Source: Parendozoicomonas haliclonae | GTDB taxonomy: Bacteria; Pseudomonadota; Gammaproteobacteria; Pseudomonadales; Endozoicomonadaceae | Direction: 5' to 3' | NCBI RefSeq assembly: GCF_900174585.1 | Contig: NZ_FWPT01000003.1 | Span: 515,949 to 579,948, forward strand | DNA: 64,000 nt | Shown: positions 1 to 8,945 of the stretch, piece by piece | Layout: each line of letters opens with the position of its first letter | Numbering within the stretch: position 1 is the stretch's first letter | The notes under the pieces: generated by a model | The model's input: the letters and a program-made list of their open reading frames with translations, nothing else | Database searches by the model: none | What the model was told of the DNA's origin: nothing | Translations under genes and position numbers: made by a program

Positions 1-750
1 CACTTCGGTATTATCGAAATTGATGAACATCATCGTATGACCGGTTTTGTCGAGAAGCCGAAAGGTGAAGTGAAAACCATTCCTGGCCGGCCGGATTATG
101 TTCTGGCCTCCATGGGTAATTATATTTTTGCCCGCGAATGCCTGATTAGGGAGCTTGAGGATGACCATGCCAATGAAGAGTCAGACCATGACTTTGGCAA
201 AAACATCATTCCGAATCTCTTCCCGCGCGCCAAAGTGATAGTTTATGACTTTTCCGACAACACCGTACCCGGAGTTTCCAACAGTAATTACTGGCGTGAT
301 GTGGGAACACTGGAATCCTATTGGGAAGCCAATATGGATCTGCTCTCCGATGAGCCGACCGTTGCCCTGAACAATCTGGAATGGCCAATCAACACCTACA
401 TTCCTCCCTTCCCACCAGCCAAGCTGTCGTACAAAAAGGGCGCGCGCAACGGCCAGATCAATAACTCCATGATCGGTATCGGCTGTGAAATTCAAGACTG
501 TGTGATTGACCACAGCATCCTCGGCTACAACATTCAGGTCGGGAAGGATTCCCAGATCGTCGATTCCATTATTTTGCCCAACAGCAAGATCGGCGCCGGG
601 GTAGTGCTGAACCGGGTGATTGTGGATAAACGTGCCGAAATTGCCCCGGGAACAAAGATTGGTGTGAACCCGGAAGAAGACCGCAAGCTTTATCATGTTT
701 CTGACACTGGTCTGATTGTTATCCCGCGAGGTGCCAGGGTTGGCTTCTGA
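1..750 (+). CDS. glgC: Glucose-1-phosphate adenylyltransferase, C-terminal part (cut by window edge)
   Basis: The frame is open from base 1, so only the last 249 residues are present. GlgC makes ADP-glucose from glucose-1-phosphate and ATP, the committed step of bacterial glycogen synthesis. Visible are the end of the nucleotidyltransferase domain (SNYWRDVGTLESYWEANMDL, typical of GlgC) and then the left-handed beta-helix, with hexapeptide-like turns such as IGIGCEIQDCVIDHSILG and IVDSIILPNSKIGAGVVL. The stop overlaps the likely start of glgA, so the two are probably translationally coupled. The active-site half and allosteric N-terminal residues lie outside the window. Family assignment is strong from sequence and neighbours. 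Confidence 0.95.
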   Translation, partial: HFGIIEIDEHHRMTGFVEKPKGEVKTIPGRPDYVLASMGNYIFARECLIRELEDDHANEESDHDFGKNIIPNLFPRAKVIVYDFSDNTVPGVSNSNYWRDVGTLESYWEANMDLLSDEPTVALNNLEWPINTYIPPFPPAKLSYKKGARNGQINNSMIGIGCEIQDCVIDHSILGYNIQVGKDSQIVDSIILPNSKIGAGVVLNRVIVDKRAEIAPGTKIGVNPEEDRKLYHVSDTGLIVIPRGARVGF

Positions 751-2209
751 TCTGAAAATTCTGTTTGCGGTGTCTGAACTGGCAGGAATTGTAAAAACCG
801 GCGGACTCGCTGATGTGGCGGCCGCCCTTGGACCATGGATGCGTAACAAAGGGCATGATGTACGTGTGATCATGCCAGCTTACCGCAAGGCCTTGAATAT
901 CCTGCCTACAGAGGTTGTGGGGGTTGGCGAGGTGTTGATGAATGGCAGCCCCCGCGGATTTGCTATTCGGCAGGGGTGCTTCAACGGTGTACCGGTTTAC
1001 CTGATTGAACACCATCACTACTTTGACCGTGAGGATCTCTACACCAGTTATGGTGAAGGTTTCGCGGACAACACCGAGCGCTTTGCGTTCTTTTGTCTGG
1101 CCGCTCTGCAGGCCTGCCAGGTTCTTGGCTTCCAGCCTGATATCATCCATGGACACGACTGGCCTTCCGCACTGTTGCCGTTCTATCTGAAAACCCATGA
1201 ACAACATAATCCGTTCTTCCGGCAAACCCGTTCCGTACTGACCATTCATAATGGTGCCTACCAACAACATACCGATAGCAGCCTGTTGCCACTGCTCGGT
1301 ATTGAGCCGCACTGGTTTACTTCGGAGCATTTTGAAGACCATGGTCGTATTAACCTGCTCAAAGGCGGGATTCTGTTTGCCGATAAGATCACCACGGTCA
1401 GCCCACATTATGCCGAGGAGTTACAGACGGAACTTGGCTCTCATGGGCTGGTACAGACCATACGTCGGCGTGCGGATGATTTTCACGGCATACTCAACGG
1501 GTGTGACTATCAGGAATGGAATCCTGAAACCGATCCGCTGCTGCCAGCCAATTACTCACTGGATAACCTGACAGGAAAACAGATCTGTAAAAGTTTCCTG
1601 CAGGAGCGAGCTGGTCTGGCCGCCCGGGCAGATATTCCTCTGTATGGGCTGGTGAGCCGTTTAACCGAACAGAAAGGCTTTGCTTATCTGATACCGGCTC
1701 TACGGCAGTTTCTGCAGCAGGATGTTCAGGTGGTTCTGCAGGCTTCTGGCGATCCGGAGCTGGCCGCAGAGTTACGCCGTCTGGCAGAAGCCTTCCCGGA
1801 TAAATGCCGGTTTGTGGAAGCCTATGACAACAGTCTGGCTCATCAGATTGAAGCTGGGGCTGACTTTTTCCTGATGCCGTCCCTGTTTGAACCCTGTGGC
1901 CTGAACCAGATGTACAGCATGAAATACGGCACCCTGCCGATTGTTCGTGCGGTCGGTGGTCTGGTGGATACGGTTCGGGGTTACAGCCACCAAGAGACAC
2001 CTTCAGAAGCAACCGGTTTTGTCTTTGATGCACCCGACAGTCAGGTTCTTAACCAGTGCCTGCAGGAAAGTCTTGCCATCTTCCACCAGCCGGACGTTAT
2101 GAAGGTATTGGTTACCAATGCCATGCAAGAGTCGTTTAGCTGGGAACAGTCAACGGAAGACTATCTCGGGGTTTACCGGATGGCTCTTGATCGAGCCCTG
2201 GAAAAGTAA
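740..2209 (+). CDS. glgA: Glycogen synthase (ADP-glucose, GT5)
   Basis: GlgA transfers glucose from ADP-glucose to growing alpha-1,4-glucan in the cytoplasm. The N-terminus carries LKILFAVSELAGIVKTGGLADV with the KTGG nucleotide-sugar loop of GT5 synthases. The C-terminal Rossmann domain shows LVSRLTEQKG and the PSLFEPCGLNQMYSMKYGTLPIV acceptor/ADP-binding segment. Length is about 489 residues, close to the family norm. The frame has no ATG near the front. TTG at 740 is chosen because GAGG (728-731) sits 8 bases upstream; GTG 731 and TTG 716 are alternatives. The start lies inside the last codons of glgC, implying coupling. A 34-base hairpin follows the stop. Confidence 0.93.
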   Translation: MASDLKILFAVSELAGIVKTGGLADVAAALGPWMRNKGHDVRVIMPAYRKALNILPTEVVGVGEVLMNGSPRGFAIRQGCFNGVPVYLIEHHHYFDREDLYTSYGEGFADNTERFAFFCLAALQACQVLGFQPDIIHGHDWPSALLPFYLKTHEQHNPFFRQTRSVLTIHNGAYQQHTDSSLLPLLGIEPHWFTSEHFEDHGRINLLKGGILFADKITTVSPHYAEELQTELGSHGLVQTIRRRADDFHGILNGCDYQEWNPETDPLLPANYSLDNLTGKQICKSFLQERAGLAARADIPLYGLVSRLTEQKGFAYLIPALRQFLQQDVQVVLQASGDPELAAELRRLAEAFPDKCRFVEAYDNSLAHQIEAGADFFLMPSLFEPCGLNQMYSMKYGTLPIVRAVGGLVDTVRGYSHQETPSEATGFVFDAPDSQVLNQCLQESLAIFHQPDVMKVLVTNAMQESFSWEQSTEDYLGVYRMALDRALEK

Positions 2210-2217
2210 CTCATCCG

Positions 2218-2251
2218 TTACCCGGTAGAGAGTTCTGTCTCTGCCGGGTAA
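2218..2251 (+). terminator. Hairpin after glgA
   Basis: TTACCCGGTAGAGA pairs with TCTCTGCCGGGTAA around a 6-base loop: 14 pairs including one G-T. No T-run follows, so it may stabilise the mRNA end or attenuate read-through into glgB rather than act as a classic intrinsic terminator. Confidence 0.5.
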
Positions 2252-2262
2252 CAGCGCTGAAG

Positions 2263-2278
2263 GTGTAAACGTTTTCCC
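2263..2278. promoter_or_regulatory. LacI-family operator-like site upstream of glgB
   Basis: GTGTAAACGTTTTCCC has a perfect left half and a degenerate right half of the CG-centred palindrome GTGTAAACGTTTACAC, the shape used by many LacI/GalR regulators. It lies about 115 bases before glgB. A better copy sits before glgP and a weaker one before the gene at 4738. No LacI-type regulator gene is in the window, so the binding protein is unknown. Confidence 0.4.
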
Positions 2279-2393
2279 GACAAAACCCTTTTATCCGGCG
2301 CAGTAAACAGAATATAAGACTGTGATTTTCAAGCTCTTACGCTTCCCATAACGCAAACCACGGATTAACGATTCTTTCGTACGGTACAATGCC

Positions 2394-4580
2394 ATGAGCC
2401 CCGTCCCCGATGTTTCCATCGCAACCTCCAACCTGAACTCGGTTATGCTCTCCGACCCGTTCAGCAGTATTGGCCTTCATGTACCAAACTCCGGCAAAGG
2501 TCTTGTTCTCCGAGTCTGGCAACCGGATGCCGAAAGTGTGGAAGCTATTCTCCAGCCGCAAAACAAATCCCTCGGGATGTTGAAGGCCGTTGCCGACGGT
2601 ATGTTTGAGCTGGCGATGCCGCGCAGAAAAAAGCCTTTCAATTACTCTCTGAAAGTGATCGACAAGAGCGGACACGCCTACGAGTACTTTGACCCCTACC
2701 AGTTTGGGGAATATGTGCTTTGCCAGAATGACATTGAGCCGCACCGACTGTATCAGCATCTGGGTGCCCTTCCCCTTGAACATGCATTGAATAACAAGGT
2801 ATCGGTCAAAGGGACGCTGTTTAAGGTCTATGCGCCCCACGCCCGCTCCGTCAGCGTAATTGGGGATTTCAACAGCTGGGATGGCCGCCGCCACCCAATG
2901 GCCAGCTCCGATGACGGTATCTGGCGACTGTTTGTACCCGGCATTGAAAACAATGCTCTCTATAAGTTCGAGATTCATGATCAGCAGGGCAAGTTGCTGC
3001 CGGCCAAGGCCGATCCGTTCGGTCGCAAGCATGAACAGTGGCCAGGGCTGGCGTCTATTGTGCAGGCCGACAGTTCCTTTGTCTGGTCCGACAGTGACTG
3101 GCTGGCCAGCCGGGAAACCAATAAACAGAAACCCATGTCCGTTTATGAACTGCATGCGGGCTCCTGGAAGAAAAACGACCAGGGTGAGTATCTGGGCTAT
3201 CGGGATCTGGCCGACACGCTGATTCCCTACATCAAAGAGCTTGGCTTTACCCATATTGAACTGCTGCCGGTCTCGGAGCATCCGCTGTTTGAATCCTGGG
3301 GCTACCAGCCTGTTGGACTGTTCGCGCCAACCAGCCGCTACGGTTCACCGGATGACTTTAAATATCTGGTCGACCAGTGTCATAAGAACAATATTGGGGT
3401 GATTGTGGACTGGGTTCCGGCTCACTTCCCGGCCGACGACCACGGTTTGTATCGTTTCGATGGCACAGCGATTTACGAATATGAAGATACCCGCCGCGGC
3501 TGGCATCCGGACTGGAAGTCTTGGGTGTATAACTATGGCTCACCATGGGTGCAGGATTTCCTGATCAGCAGTGCGCTGTTCTGGCTGGATGAATTCCATG
3601 TGGACGGTCTGCGGGTCGATGCCGTGGCCTCCATGTTGTATCTGGATTATTCCCGCAAATATGGCGAATGGGCTCCCAACGTTCATGGGGGCAATGAACA
3701 CCTCGAAGCCGTTGAGCTGCTGAAGCGACTCAACACAGAAGTGCATCATCACTTCCCGGGCTGTATGACCATTGCCGAAGAGTCCACCAGCTGGCCAGGT
3801 GTTTCCCGTCCGGTTAACCATCAGGGCCTCGGCTTTGACTACAAGTGGAACATGGGCTGGATGCATGACTCTTTGGCTTATATGAAGCACGACCCAGTGC
3901 ATCGCAAGTATCACCACAATGAAATCACTTTCAGCATGGTGTACGCCTACAACGAAGATTTCATTCTGCCTCTGTCCCACGATGAAGTAGTACATGGCAA
4001 GGGTACGCTACTCACCCGTATGCCGGGTGATGACTGGCAACGGTTTGCCAACCTGCGGGCTTATCTGGGTTTTATGTTCGGCCATCCAGGCAAGAAGCTG
4101 CTGTTTATGGGCGCCGAGCTTGGCACTCATAAGGAGTGGAACCTGGCGCAACCGCTGGATTGGGAACTGCTGAATAATCCATTGAACGCCGGTATCCAGA
4201 CGCTGGTCAAAGATCTGAATGGTATTTATCAGAGCCACCCGGCTCTCTATGAGCTGGAATATGACCGTCAGGGCTTTAAATGGATGATCCTGGATGATCA
4301 CGACCAGAGCGTGTTGGCATTCTGTCGTATGGATAAAGAAGGCCGTCCGGTTCTGGTGATCAGTAATATGACTCCCGCCGTACGCCATAATTACCATATC
4401 GGAGCGCCATGGGCCGGCCAGTGGCAGGAAATTCTCAATACGGATGCCGCAGCCTATAGTGGCAGCAACATCATCAATCCACAGCTGGAAACGCACCCTG
4501 AAGAACTGCACGGTGAACAGCAGAGTCTGGTGGTATCTCTGCCACCTCTGGCCACGATTATGCTAACGCCTTCTGTCTGA
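2394..4580 (+). CDS. glgB: 1,4-alpha-glucan branching enzyme (GH13)
   Basis: GlgB makes alpha-1,6 branches in glycogen. The 728-residue protein has the usual order: N-terminal N1 and CBM48 beta domains (KVYAPHARSVSVIGDFNSWDG), a central GH13 barrel and a C-terminal beta domain. Catalytic motifs are visible: DGLRVDAVASM with nucleophile Asp409, AEESTSWPG with acid/base Glu462, and LSHDEVVHGKG with the transition-state Asp. Length matches the E. coli enzyme. ATG 2394 has a weak Shine-Dalgarno; ATG 2445 is an alternative but would trim the N1 domain. The gene is separated from glgA by a hairpin and an operator-like site, so it may have its own promoter. A strong intrinsic terminator follows. Confidence 0.95.
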   Translation: MSPVPDVSIATSNLNSVMLSDPFSSIGLHVPNSGKGLVLRVWQPDAESVEAILQPQNKSLGMLKAVADGMFELAMPRRKKPFNYSLKVIDKSGHAYEYFDPYQFGEYVLCQNDIEPHRLYQHLGALPLEHALNNKVSVKGTLFKVYAPHARSVSVIGDFNSWDGRRHPMASSDDGIWRLFVPGIENNALYKFEIHDQQGKLLPAKADPFGRKHEQWPGLASIVQADSSFVWSDSDWLASRETNKQKPMSVYELHAGSWKKNDQGEYLGYRDLADTLIPYIKELGFTHIELLPVSEHPLFESWGYQPVGLFAPTSRYGSPDDFKYLVDQCHKNNIGVIVDWVPAHFPADDHGLYRFDGTAIYEYEDTRRGWHPDWKSWVYNYGSPWVQDFLISSALFWLDEFHVDGLRVDAVASMLYLDYSRKYGEWAPNVHGGNEHLEAVELLKRLNTEVHHHFPGCMTIAEESTSWPGVSRPVNHQGLGFDYKWNMGWMHDSLAYMKHDPVHRKYHHNEITFSMVYAYNEDFILPLSHDEVVHGKGTLLTRMPGDDWQRFANLRAYLGFMFGHPGKKLLFMGAELGTHKEWNLAQPLDWELLNNPLNAGIQTLVKDLNGIYQSHPALYELEYDRQGFKWMILDDHDQSVLAFCRMDKEGRPVLVISNMTPAVRHNYHIGAPWAGQWQEILNTDAAAYSGSNIINPQLETHPEELHGEQQSLVVSLPPLATIMLTPSV

Positions 4581-4598
4581 CATTTGTGTTGTCTGTCC

Positions 4599-4624
4599 AA
4601 TGCCCGCACCTGCGGGCATTTTTG
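4599..4624 (+). terminator. Intrinsic terminator after glgB
   Basis: AATGCCCGCA and TGCGGGCATT pair around CC, followed by TTTG. The stem is perfect over 10 pairs, with T residues at its foot. It ends the glgCAB unit. Confidence 0.85.
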
Positions 4625-4706
4625 TATCTGAATGCTGTAATGTTCCGGCAGGCCAATCATTTTGGTCATCCCGGTAAATGATCCGGACACAGGGTTGTGG
4701 TTATGC

Positions 4707-4718
4707 TGTAAACGTTAC
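4707..4718. promoter_or_regulatory. Possible LacI-type half operator before the hotdog gene
   Basis: TGTAAACGTTAC matches the left half and centre of the sites near glgB and glgP, 19 bases before the chosen start at 4738. The right half is poor. It is reported only because it repeats the pattern in the same gene cluster. Confidence 0.25.
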
Positions 4719-4737
4719 CCAACTACAGGACATCACC

Positions 4738-5181
4738 ATGCTGACAGAAATGCTGAAGCCATTTGCAGAAGAAAAAATAGCCTTTGTAAAACGCACCGGT
4801 CTTCAGCTGGTTCATGCCGAGTCCGGTTATGTGAAGTGCCTGATGCCGGAGCAGGGGAATGAAAACCATATCGGTACCATGTATGCCGGTGCCATGTTCA
4901 CCCTGGCGGAAATACCCGGTGGCATTATGTGTCTGTCCAGCTTTGAACAGGGGCGTTTCTTTCCTCTGCTGAAAAATATGTCAGTGAAGTTTGTAAAGCT
5001 GGCTAAAGGCGATATCACCTTTGAAACCCGTCTTTCTGCGGAAGAGATTGCCAAAGTCTCGGAAGAAGCCGCCAGAGAAGGTAAGGCTGACTTCTTCCTG
5101 AAAGGAGAGCTGCTGGATGGAGACGGTGAAGTCGTGGCGGTATCCGAAGGTCATTATCAGATACGCGCCATCGGCAAATAA
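4738..5181 (+). CDS. DUF4442 / hotdog-fold putative thioesterase
   Basis: This 147-residue protein resembles the YiiD C-terminal/DUF4442 hotdog group. The segment NENHIGTMYAGAMFTLAEIPGG is the typical hotdog entry into the central helix, followed by strands such as MSVKFVKLAKGDITFETRLS. Such proteins are thought to hydrolyse acyl-CoA thioesters, but the substrate cannot be told from sequence. ATG 4738 is chosen over the in-frame ATG 4678 because AGGA lies 7 bases upstream and the family match begins near it. It stands alone between the glgB terminator and a convergent reductase gene. A link to glycogen metabolism is not evident apart from a weak shared operator-like motif. Confidence 0.75.
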   Translation: MLTEMLKPFAEEKIAFVKRTGLQLVHAESGYVKCLMPEQGNENHIGTMYAGAMFTLAEIPGGIMCLSSFEQGRFFPLLKNMSVKFVKLAKGDITFETRLSAEEIAKVSEEAAREGKADFFLKGELLDGDGEVVAVSEGHYQIRAIGK

Positions 5182-5197
5182 GTGCAATCGCCTTGAA

Positions 5198-6166
5198 TCA
5201 AGGCAACTCAGTACCACGAGCCGTGACATAGAGTTGATACCACTGTTCACGGCTCAGCTGAACCCGGGTTGCCTGAGCACAGGCCTGAATACGCTCCGGG
5301 CTGGTAGTACCGATCACCGGTTGAATCCCCGCTGGGTGACGCATCAACCAGGCCAGAACAATCGCCTCCGGAGCCACGGATAACTCTTCAGCCATGGACG
5401 ACACCAATCGTGCTGTATGCTGAACCGCCTCTGGCTGACCATCAAGGCTACGGCCTGTGAATACGCCCTGACTCAAACATCCCCAGGCCTGCAGCTGCAC
5501 ATGGTTGCTACGGCAATACTCCAACAGCCCACTGGCAAAGTGGTTACCCTCCTGCTGTCCGGTATTTACCTGCACACCGTTATTCAACCAGTCCAATTTG
5601 GTCAGGCTCATTTCCATCTGGTTGACGACCAAAGGCTGATCAAGACTCGCCTGCAAAAGAGCAATCTGATGCTGATCCATATTGGAGACTCCGAAGTGCC
5701 TTACCATGCCACGGGAGCGCAACACCTCAAAGGCTGCAGCTACCTCATCCGGTTCCATCAGAGGATCCGGGCGATGCAGCAGCAAAATATCTAGGTAGTC
5801 GGTCTGTAAACGTTTCAGAGAGTTTTCCACACTGGTCAGAATCCACTCTCGGGAAAAGTCATAACGCTTTGGACCGTGCCCATCGGCAAACCGGATGCCG
5901 CATTTACTCTGCAGGATTAACTGTTCACGCAAGCCCGGACGCTCTTGCAAAACCTGCCCAAAAACTTGTTCTGCCTTGCCTAGTGTATAGATATCGGCAT
6001 GATCAAATAATGTGATACTGTCGTTTAGAGCAGCATCCACAACCGCATGTGCCTGCAATACGTGATCTCGGGTGACGGGAGCATGATCCCAACCACCGCC
6101 CAGGCCCATACATCCATAAACAATGGGGCTGATCGCAGGAAAAGTTTGTGACAAGGGGCCGTTCAT
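5198..6166 (-). CDS. Aldo/keto reductase (YdhF-like)
   Basis: A 322-residue NADPH-dependent oxidoreductase of the AKR superfamily with a TIM-barrel fold. The tetrad is visible: Asp55 and Tyr60 in FDHADIYTLGKAE, Lys88 in LQSKCG, and His131 in LLLHRPDPL. The late segments ANKIVL-like VLAWLMRHPAGIQPVIGT and the NADP-phosphate loop are also present. The closest named relatives are E. coli YdhF-type proteins of unknown physiological substrate. It is convergent with the hotdog gene (16-base gap) and divergent from glgP, sharing with it a 223-base region that carries a LacI-type palindrome, so co-regulation with glycogen breakdown is possible but unproven. Confidence 0.88.
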   Translation of the reverse strand: MNGPLSQTFPAISPIVYGCMGLGGGWDHAPVTRDHVLQAHAVVDAALNDSITLFDHADIYTLGKAEQVFGQVLQERPGLREQLILQSKCGIRFADGHGPKRYDFSREWILTSVENSLKRLQTDYLDILLLHRPDPLMEPDEVAAAFEVLRSRGMVRHFGVSNMDQHQIALLQASLDQPLVVNQMEMSLTKLDWLNNGVQVNTGQQEGNHFASGLLEYCRSNHVQLQAWGCLSQGVFTGRSLDGQPEAVQHTARLVSSMAEELSVAPEAIVLAWLMRHPAGIQPVIGTTSPERIQACAQATRVQLSREQWYQLYVTARGTELP

Positions 6167-6230
6167 GGAGAGTTCCCGAATAAAAGCAACTGGATGTGGA
6201 GCATTTTAACGATCGCGGGCCATTTTGCTG

Positions 6231-6246
6231 GTGTAATCGTTTACAC
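6231..6246. promoter_or_regulatory. LacI-family operator-like palindrome between the reductase gene and glgP
   Basis: GTGTAATCGTTTACAC is symmetric at 14 of 16 positions around a central CG. It lies 144 bases before glgP and 65 bases before the divergent reductase start, where one bound repressor could affect both promoters. It is the best of several copies of this motif in the first 6.3 kb. Confidence 0.5.
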
Positions 6247-6389
6247 GGCCAGTCCCCCTTCTCAGCCGAAAACTTCCGAAGAATAATGCAATCACATTCC
6301 ACGGTTCGTGATGGTATTGGCGTTTCTCTCCTGACCTACCGCCTGCAGTCATCACGAGTACTGTATTTTCTGAATAGAGATCAGAGATA

Positions 6390-8831
6390 GTGAGCGAATT
6401 AAAACCGACCAAGATCAGCGCGGACCAACTATCCAACAATATCCTCAAACATCTGACCCGCTCCCTGGGCATCACCGAGTCAGAAGCAACCGCCAAGGAT
6501 TACTGGGAAGCCCTGAACCTGACAGTGCGGGATCTGGGTATGGACCGTATCCGTGCCACCCGTCAGCAAGAGAGAAAAGCCAAAGCCCGTCGTGTTTATT
6601 ACCTTTCCTTGGAGTTCCTGATCGGCCGCACCCTGGGTAACAACCTGCAGAACATGGATATCTACAGCCAGGCTGAAGATGCTCTGCGCAAGTTTGGTGT
6701 CAATCTGGCAGACGTTCTGGAGCAGGAAGTTGACCCGGCTCTGGGCAATGGCGGTCTGGGACGCCTTGCCGCCTGCTTTATGGACTCCCTGGCCACTCTG
6801 GACAAACCGGCTATTGGTTACGGCATCAACTACCGTTTCGGTCTGTTCCGTCAGTCCTTCAAGCACGGCCAGCAGATTGAGAAGCCAGACCAGTGGCGTG
6901 AAGACAGCAACAGCTGGGGCAAGTGCCGCATCAAGCGCAAAATCCTGATCCGTCTGTACGGTGAAGTGAACAACGTTGATGGCAAAGCGGTCTGGGAAAA
7001 CACTGAAAATCTGGCCGGTATCCCATGGGATATGCCGGTGACCGGCTATGAGTCCAATACCGTCAACACTCTGCGCCTGTGGGAAAGCCGTGCCGAGGAA
7101 GGCTTTGACCTGTCCAACTTTGATAAGGGCCAGTATCTCTCCGCCAGCAAGAGCGAAATCAAGGCTGAGAGCATCAGCCAGGTGCTCTACCCGAATGATG
7201 AGCACGAGAAGGGTAAAGAGCTGCGCCTGATTCAGCAGTACTTCTTTGTCGCCTGTTCACTGGCGGATATTATCGATCGCCATAATCGTGAGAATAAAGA
7301 TGGCTGGGCCAGCTTCGCGGACAAGGTTGCCATTCAGCTGAACGACACCCATCCGGCTATCGCCATTCCAGAGCTGATGCGCATCCTGATGGATGAGCAT
7401 GACTTCATCTTTGAAGATGCTCTGGCTCTGTGTCGTAAGGTCTTTGCCTATACCAACCACACCCTGCTGCCGGAAGCCCTTGAGCGCTGGCCACAGAGTC
7501 TGATTAACCGGGTTCTGCCACGTCACCTGCAGATCATCCATATGATCAACCACCACTTCCTGACCAAAGAGGTCGAGAACAAGTGGCCGGGGGACAACAT
7601 GATGAAGCGTCGTCTTTCTATTGTTCAGGAGCCGGAAAGTCACGATCAGGAACCGATGATCCGTATGGCCTTCTTGTCAGTGATTGGCAGCCATAAGGTG
7701 AACGGTGTTGCCGCCCTGCACTCCCAGCTGGTGAAGAAGAACCTGTTCCCGGGCTTTAACACTCTGTGGCCGGACAAGATTGTCAATGTCACCAACGGGG
7801 TGACGCCTCGCCGCTGGCTGGCCTACTGCAACCCGAAACTGGCAGAGTTGATCGACAGCACCATCGGCACCGAATGGCGTAAGGAGCTGAGCCAACTCGA
7901 CCAACTGCATGCCTATGCTGATGACCCGGCCTTCCAGAAAGCCTTTGCCGACATCAAGCATGAAAACAAGGAAGTGCTGGCGAAAATTATTGAAGAAGAG
8001 TGTGGCGTTAAGGTTTCAGCTGACGCACTCTTCGACATTCAGATCAAACGTCTGCATGAGTACAAACGTCAGCAGCTAAACCTGCTTCATATCATGGCAT
8101 TGTACCGTCGCCTGCTGTCTAATCCTGAGCTGGACGTTCCGCAGAAGGTGTTTATTTTCGGCGCCAAGGCCGCACCGGGATACAAGCTGGCGAAAACAAT
8201 TATTCATGCCATCAACATGCTGGGTGAGCGCATCAATAACGATCCCCGCATCAAGGACAAGCTGAAAGTTGTTTTCCTGCCGAACTACCGTGTCAGCCTG
8301 GCCGAGAAGATTATTCCGGCAGCGGATGTGTCCGAGCAGATTTCTACAGCGGGCTTTGAAGCCTCAGGCACCGGCAATATGAAGCTGGCCCTGAATGGCG
8401 CGCTGACCGTCGGCACTCTGGATGGTGCCAACGTGGAGATCGCCGAGGAGGTGGGTGAAGACAATATCTTTATCTTCGGTCTGACCGTGGATGAAGTGGC
8501 TGAGCTTCGTCATAAAGGGTATTACCCCCGTGACGTTTACAAAGCCAATGAAGAGCTGCGCAGCGTGATCGACTGGCTGGCCTCCGATGACCTCTGTCCG
8601 GAACAGCCTGGCTCCTTCCAGCCACTGGTTAAGGCATTGCTGGATCAGGGGGATTACTTCCTGACCCTGGCCGACTTTGCCGCCTATGCCGAGGCCCATA
8701 AGAAGATCGATGAGACCTGGAAGAATCCGGCACTCTGGTGGAAGAAGGCGATTATTAACTGCGCCTCTATGGGTAAGTTCTCCTCTGACCGTTCCATCAG
8801 CGATTACTGCCAGGACATCTGGAAAATGTAA
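6390..8831 (+). CDS. glgP: Glycogen/starch phosphorylase (GT35)
   Basis: GlgP removes glucose-1-phosphate from non-reducing ends of glycogen using phosphate and pyridoxal phosphate. The 813-residue length matches E. coli GlgP. Diagnostic segments include ARRVYYLSLEFLIGRTLGNN, the catalytic core NDTHPAIAIPELMR, and EASGTGNMKLALNGA, in which Lys665 should carry the cofactor. The start is GTG 6390 with only a weak GA-rich ribosome site. The gene opens the glgP-glgX-glk unit, a complete route from glycogen to glucose-1-phosphate and glucose-6-phosphate. A LacI-type operator-like site lies upstream. Confidence 0.97.
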   Translation: MSELKPTKISADQLSNNILKHLTRSLGITESEATAKDYWEALNLTVRDLGMDRIRATRQQERKAKARRVYYLSLEFLIGRTLGNNLQNMDIYSQAEDALRKFGVNLADVLEQEVDPALGNGGLGRLAACFMDSLATLDKPAIGYGINYRFGLFRQSFKHGQQIEKPDQWREDSNSWGKCRIKRKILIRLYGEVNNVDGKAVWENTENLAGIPWDMPVTGYESNTVNTLRLWESRAEEGFDLSNFDKGQYLSASKSEIKAESISQVLYPNDEHEKGKELRLIQQYFFVACSLADIIDRHNRENKDGWASFADKVAIQLNDTHPAIAIPELMRILMDEHDFIFEDALALCRKVFAYTNHTLLPEALERWPQSLINRVLPRHLQIIHMINHHFLTKEVENKWPGDNMMKRRLSIVQEPESHDQEPMIRMAFLSVIGSHKVNGVAALHSQLVKKNLFPGFNTLWPDKIVNVTNGVTPRRWLAYCNPKLAELIDSTIGTEWRKELSQLDQLHAYADDPAFQKAFADIKHENKEVLAKIIEEECGVKVSADALFDIQIKRLHEYKRQQLNLLHIMALYRRLLSNPELDVPQKVFIFGAKAAPGYKLAKTIIHAINMLGERINNDPRIKDKLKVVFLPNYRVSLAEKIIPAADVSEQISTAGFEASGTGNMKLALNGALTVGTLDGANVEIAEEVGEDNIFIFGLTVDEVAELRHKGYYPRDVYKANEELRSVIDWLASDDLCPEQPGSFQPLVKALLDQGDYFLTLADFAAYAEAHKKIDETWKNPALWWKKAIINCASMGKFSSDRSISDYCQDIWKM

Positions 8832-8852
8832 CTCTGTTTGATTGTCTGGAGC

Positions 8853-8896
8853 TGCACAAACATCACCGCCGGAGCTCCGCAGGTGATGTTTGTGCA
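8853..8896 (+). other. Nested palindrome between glgP and glgX
   Basis: TGCACAAACATCACC (8853-8867) pairs perfectly with GGTGATGTTTGTGCA (8882-8896). The 14-base loop contains its own palindrome CGGAGCTCCG (8870-8879). No T-run follows. It may be a stabilising or attenuating hairpin that sets glgX level relative to glgP. Confidence 0.6.
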
Positions 8897-8945
8897 TCAG
8901 GACTTTGACCGGTGAAGTGCTCCTGATCCCGGTGATAATGAGTTT

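Noticed and set aside
2337..3281. Long open frame antisense to glgB
   Set aside because: It lies wholly opposite well-conserved glgB codons, has no ribosome site or recognisable domain, and is expected as a by-product of codon bias.
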